A stretch of DNA of 8,348 nt from Desulfarculaceae bacterium (lineage in GTDB: Bacteria; Desulfobacterota; Desulfobacteria; Desulfobacterales; Desulfobacteraceae), in assembly GCA_021737205.1 (NCBI GenBank), contig JAIPEK010000085.1, positions 1-8,348 on the forward strand, in the 5' to 3' direction. The notes under the pieces are model-generated. The model saw only the letters and a list, made by a program, of their open reading frames with translations, did no database searches and had not been told where the DNA came from. Shown here in pieces: positions 6,220 through 8,348 of the stretch. Position 1 is the first letter of the stretch. Every line of letters starts with the position of its first letter. A program made the translations under genes and the position numbers.

Positions 6220-6246
6220 TCGCCCGAATATGATCAGCTTTTCTTT

Positions 6247-6260
6247 AATGGATCACTCCT
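6247..6260 (-). promoter_or_regulatory. Strong ribosome binding site in front of an ATT codon
   Basis: On the minus strand AGGAG (6260-6256) is followed by six bases and then ATT (6249-6247), which opens the frame of the UbiA homolog: I-K-E-K-L-I-I-F-G-R before the Met at 6219. A TGA stop at 6255-6253 in this frame rules out a more distant start. The GTG overlapping the site at 6257 is in another frame and reaches a stop after three codons. This argues for a rare ATT start, or for start-codon drift with weak use of the ATG at 6219. Confidence 0.45.
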
Positions 6261-6262
6261 TT

Positions 6263-6319
6263 ACAAGAAACTTGAGACTTGAAACAAGAGACAAGAAGCT
6301 GCCTCATCCAAGTTTCAAG
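6263..6319. repeat. Heptad-periodic repeat array with an inverted partner
   Basis: The plus strand carries five consecutive 7-bp units from 6263: ACAAGAA, ACTTGAG, ACTTGAA, ACAAGAG, ACAAGAA. Read in the phase of the other arrays they are GAAACTT, GAGACTT, GAAACAA, GAGACAA, GAAGCTG (6267-6301). An inverted unit follows: AAGTTTCAAG (6310-6319) pairs with the CTTGAAAC at 6278-6285. The array abuts the ribosome site of the UbiA homolog, so it would be transcribed as part of that gene's leader. It has no coding potential. Confidence 0.6.
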
Positions 6320-6327
6320 CTCTGTTG

Positions 6328-6353
6328 TGATGCTGTGCATCATGATTGTTTTT
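6328..6353 (+). terminator. Small hairpin with T-rich tail in amrS-ubiA gap
   Basis: TGATGC (6328-6333) and GCATCA (6337-6342) form a perfect 6-bp stem with a 3-nt loop, followed on the plus strand by TGATTGTTTTT. The adjacent genes run on the minus strand, where the stem is followed by a C/A-rich stretch and no T run, so it is a weak candidate for a real terminator. Confidence 0.25.
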
Positions 6354-6384
6354 AAAAGTGCCGGGGCCGTCGGAAATAAATAAT

Positions 6385-6416
6385 TCCACTATCCAGCGCA
6401 GGATGGTGGATATTTT
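6385..6416. terminator. Hairpin downstream of amrS, probable terminator
   Basis: TCCACTATCC (6385-6394) and GGATGGTGGA (6401-6410) form a 10-bp stem with one mismatch and a 6-nt loop. On the plus strand it is followed by TATTTTTT (6411-6418), a good T run. On the minus strand, where amrS ends 17 bases earlier, it is followed by the AT-rich ATTATTTATTT. It therefore may end amrS transcripts and also stop antisense transcription into amrS. Confidence 0.5.
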
Positions 6417-6426
6417 TTCCGTCGGT

Positions 6427-7440
6427 CTAATATAACCCATAAAGCCGGGTTCCGCAAGAAGGGCATTTCCCGGATTGAGAGCCGACCACCGCCTCGACTT
6501 CATATGCGTGCCTCCTGACCAGAACCGCGCCGCACGAATGGCAGAAGCTATCTTCCCTGCCGATTTCAGGTGCATTTCCCACGTATACATGATAAATTCC
6601 TGCATCTTTGCCCGCCTGCCAGGCCCGCCTCAAAGTTTCTGAGGGAGTCCTGCCCGGCTCGGTCATCCGGTACGCCGGATGGAACCGGCTGATATGCCAC
6701 GGGACCTCCTGGCCGAGCTCGTTTGCGATAAATCCTGCGATCATACCCAGCTCTTCGTCCGAATCGTTTAAACCGGGGATCAGCAGCGTGGTAACTTCCA
6801 GGACGATACCCAGGGATTTCATGAGTTTCAGATTTTCTTTTACCGGCTCGAGACTTGCCTTGGAGTATTTCCTGTAAAACTTGTCGCTGAAGGATTTGAG
6901 ATCCACGTTGGCCGCATCCAGGAAAGGCACGATCATCTGAAGGACCTCCAGGCTCATGTATCCGTTGGTCACGAACACGTTTAAAAGCCCTTTTTCACTG
7001 GCGAGCTTCGCCGTTTCAAAGGCCAGCTCGAAATAAACCGTGGGCTCCGTGTACGTATAGGAGATACTCTCACACCCGGCCCGGAGGGCCTGGGCTACGA
7101 TTTCATCGGGCGGAATATCCACGCCGGGGATCTGCCCGCCCTTTTCCGAAGGCATCTGTGCGATGTCCGAATTCTGGCAGAAGTCACATTTAAAATTGCA
7201 TCCGGCGGTGGCCACGGAATAGGAAAAAGAGCCGGGCTTTACGTGGTAAAGCGGCTTTTTCTCAATGGGATCGATGCTCCTTGCAATAAGTTTCGGATAC
7301 ACCAGGGATTCGAGAACGCCGGATCTGTTCTCCCGAACCCCGCAAATACCCTGTTCGCCGTCCTCTATCCTGCAAAAGTGATTGCAGATCCCGCAACGGA
7401 CCATTCGGTTTTCAAGGGGTTTATACACCAGAGTCTTCAT
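6427..7440 (-). CDS. amrS: AmmeMemoRadiSam system radical SAM enzyme (AmrS)
   Basis: This 337-residue protein matches AmrS, the radical S-adenosylmethionine member of the AmmeMemoRadiSam system (with AMMECR1-like and Memo-like partners, not present here). The cluster-binding CNFKCDFC (81-88) has the CxxxCxxC form. An N-terminal Cys set (C16, C19, C23, C33 in RCGICNHFC and GICGVREN) and the SFSYSVATAG segment before the cluster are typical. TYTEPTVYFE (129-138) and the WHISRFHPAYRM region (248-259) are conserved. Two further Cys pairs, CHSC (300-303) and CPSC (326-329), form a rubredoxin-like knuckle at the C terminus. The reaction catalysed by this family is unproven. The ATG at 7440 is chosen because AGGAG lies six bases upstream; this start sits 20 bases inside the end of the methyltransferase gene, so the two are likely coupled. 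The hairpin at 6385-6410 probably ends the transcript. Confidence 0.92.
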   Translation of the reverse strand: MKTLVYKPLENRMVRCGICNHFCRIEDGEQGICGVRENRSGVLESLVYPKLIARSIDPIEKKPLYHVKPGSFSYSVATAGCNFKCDFCQNSDIAQMPSEKGGQIPGVDIPPDEIVAQALRAGCESISYTYTEPTVYFELAFETAKLASEKGLLNVFVTNGYMSLEVLQMIVPFLDAANVDLKSFSDKFYRKYSKASLEPVKENLKLMKSLGIVLEVTTLLIPGLNDSDEELGMIAGFIANELGQEVPWHISRFHPAYRMTEPGRTPSETLRRAWQAGKDAGIYHVYVGNAPEIGREDSFCHSCGAVLVRRHAYEVEAVVGSQSGKCPSCGTRLYGLY

Positions 7441-8218
7441 AATCCTCTCCTGAAAAATATCTTGATCTTGCATATCCTGCAACCTGATTGGGTCTCTTGG
7501 AAGGTTTTTCCTTCAGCAGCATCGGGGTCAGCCTGAATCTGGGCACAGGGATGATCACCATGCCGATCATCGCTCCGAACGGTGATTTCTGCACCAGTGT
7601 CAGATTTTCCACGAAAAACGCGGCCTTTCCGTATACAAGCGGAAACTGCAGTGTGGTCCGCCATGAAACGGGAACATCGCCAAGGATGGAATGCACTAGC
7701 CTTTTCAGCTCCCAGATACCGAAAAACTTCGACTTTGAATACACATTGCCCGCCATGAGACTCTTGAGTCTTTTTAAAAAATTGTTCGGCGCATACCGGT
7801 TCAAAACCCCCACAAACACCCGGTCTTTTGTGACGCGGCAGGCTTCTTCCACCGCCTTTGCCGGCATTTCCGTGTATTCGAGGCTTGTCAGAAAGAACGA
7901 ATACTCGAATGAGTTGTCTTCAAACGGGAGGTCTTCGGCAAATCCCCTGTACAGGTCCACCCGGTTCTGAAGCAGTTGTTCTGCACGATCAATCATATAG
8001 GGCGACGGATCAATTCCTGTAAGCCGGAGCCCGGAATCCAGAAAGTACTCCAGACTCTTTCCCGTGCCGCACCCTATATCAAGGACACGCTGTCCGGAAA
8101 GCGGTGCCAGCATGACCTTCAAAAGGTTCATCTCAAGATCGTAGGCGTAGGCGTTTTTCGGGTCCTCGAACCATTGATCGTACCCCGCTGCGTCCGTAAA
8201 ATCAAATACATATCCCAT
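7421..8218 (-). CDS. Class I SAM-dependent methyltransferase (Methyltransf_11-like)
   Basis: The protein (265 residues from the ATG at 8218) has a Rossmann-like methyltransferase fold: motif I VLDIGCGTG (45-53), the acidic end of strand 2 in GIDPSPYMI (68-76), FAEDLPFEDNSFE (93-105) and SLEYTEMPAKAVEEACRVTK (112-131). The region after about residue 140 is not a standard catalytic segment and carries a basic C-terminal tail. The methyl acceptor is unknown. Its stop lies 20 bp inside amrS, which suggests a shared role, possibly on a small molecule or a target of the AmrS pathway. The start is uncertain: no Shine-Dalgarno sequence precedes 8218, 8227 (ATG) or 8287 (GTG). I chose 8218 because a promoter at 8254-8226 would start transcription almost exactly there, and because MGYVFDF begins the recognisable domain. 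It is the first gene of the minus-strand block that is complete in this window. Confidence 0.8.
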   Translation of the reverse strand: MGYVFDFTDAAGYDQWFEDPKNAYAYDLEMNLLKVMLAPLSGQRVLDIGCGTGKSLEYFLDSGLRLTGIDPSPYMIDRAEQLLQNRVDLYRGFAEDLPFEDNSFEYSFFLTSLEYTEMPAKAVEEACRVTKDRVFVGVLNRYAPNNFLKRLKSLMAGNVYSKSKFFGIWELKRLVHSILGDVPVSWRTTLQFPLVYGKAAFFVENLTLVQKSPFGAMIGMVIIPVPRFRLTPMLLKEKPSKRPNQVAGYARSRYFSGEDYEDSGV

Positions 8219-8225
8219 ACGGCTC

Positions 8226-8254
8226 ATACTATGGTAATTGAGGTCTTGTTTCAA
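8226..8254 (-). promoter_or_regulatory. Possible promoter for methyltransferase-amrS, nearly leaderless
   Basis: On the minus strand TTGAAA (8254-8249) is followed after 17 bp by TAGTAT (8231-8226), four of six matches to TATAAT. Transcription would begin about 8219-8218, at the ATG of MGYVFDF, giving a leaderless message; this fits the absence of a ribosome site there. Confidence 0.4.
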
Positions 8255-8257
8255 GAC
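8243..8257. promoter_or_regulatory. Perfect short dyad over the -35 box
   Basis: GTCTTG and CAAGAC are perfect 6-bp inverted complements separated by three bases, and AATTG (8236-8240) with CAATT (8257-8261) form a second flanking pair. The dyad overlaps the TTGAAA box, where a regulator could act. It also contains a unit like those of the heptad arrays: the 12-mer CTTGAAACAAGA is shared with 6278-6289. Confidence 0.35.
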
Positions 8258-8287
8258 AATTTTCACAGATCCACAGGGCGATCGCAC

Positions 8288-8348
8288 GAAATTTTATGAG
8301 TCCGTGCCATGTTCCCGGCATCAGCCGATCCGGCATAACCTTCGGCTC
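8288..8348. other. Right edge, no assignable gene
   Basis: Two minus-strand frames are open from the window edge to stops near 8229-8270, so the C-terminal end of an upstream minus-strand gene may lie here, but neither translation is recognisable. AGCCGA (8323-8328) and TCGGCT (8342-8347) could pair across a 13-nt loop, without any T run. Confidence 0.2.

Noticed and set aside
8291..8340. Start of a plus-strand gene at the ATG at 8297
   Set aside because: Only about 17 codons are visible before the window ends, with no ribosome site and no recognisable sequence.

Overview
The window reads as chromosome of a Desulfobacterota-type ('deltaproteobacterial') anaerobe, probably close to the Desulfobacteraceae. 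This is an inference from gene content: a DUF89/DUF134 pair, a monofunctional proline dehydrogenase, a receiver protein with a C-terminal Cys4 module, a UbiA/UbiX pair and an AmmeMemoRadiSam radical-SAM enzyme. No rRNA, tRNA, CRISPR, transposase or phage gene was seen.

Layout. Positions 1-371 are non-coding and filled by a nested inverted repeat (48-264) and a degenerate array of 7-bp units (276-303). A DUF89 (ARMT1-like) gene on the minus strand (372-1256) and a DUF134 DNA-binding gene on the plus strand (1368-1712) diverge from a 111-bp spacer with a near-consensus sigma-70 promoter and an imperfect dyad. A proline dehydrogenase gene (1893-2804, plus) follows; a perfect 21-bp palindrome of the FadR/GntR operator type (TGGT-N3-ACCA) lies in its upstream region. 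It converges on a long minus-strand block.

Read in transcription order (right to left), the minus block is: a class I methyltransferase (8218-7421), amrS overlapping it by 20 bp (7440-6427), a 177-210 bp gap with hairpins and another 7-bp repeat array, a UbiA-family prenyltransferase (6219-5392, possibly starting at an ATT at 6249), ubiX overlapping it by 4 bp (5395-4790), a tRNA nucleotidyltransferase (4773-3460) and a receiver/Cys4 protein (3423-2854). UbiA and UbiX fit quinone (most likely menaquinone by the futalosine route) biosynthesis, with UbiX supplying prenyl-FMN to a UbiD decarboxylase encoded elsewhere. The methyltransferase and AmrS look translationally coupled.

The most unusual non-gene signal is a family of 7-bp-periodic degenerate repeats (units resembling GARACNN) in three intergenic arrays, one arranged as facing inverted arms inside a larger palindrome. 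No complete new multi-gene system is evident. The best leads are the heptad repeats, the methyltransferase-AmrS coupling, the REC-Cys4 protein, the operator before proline dehydrogenase and the probable ATT start of the UbiA homolog.
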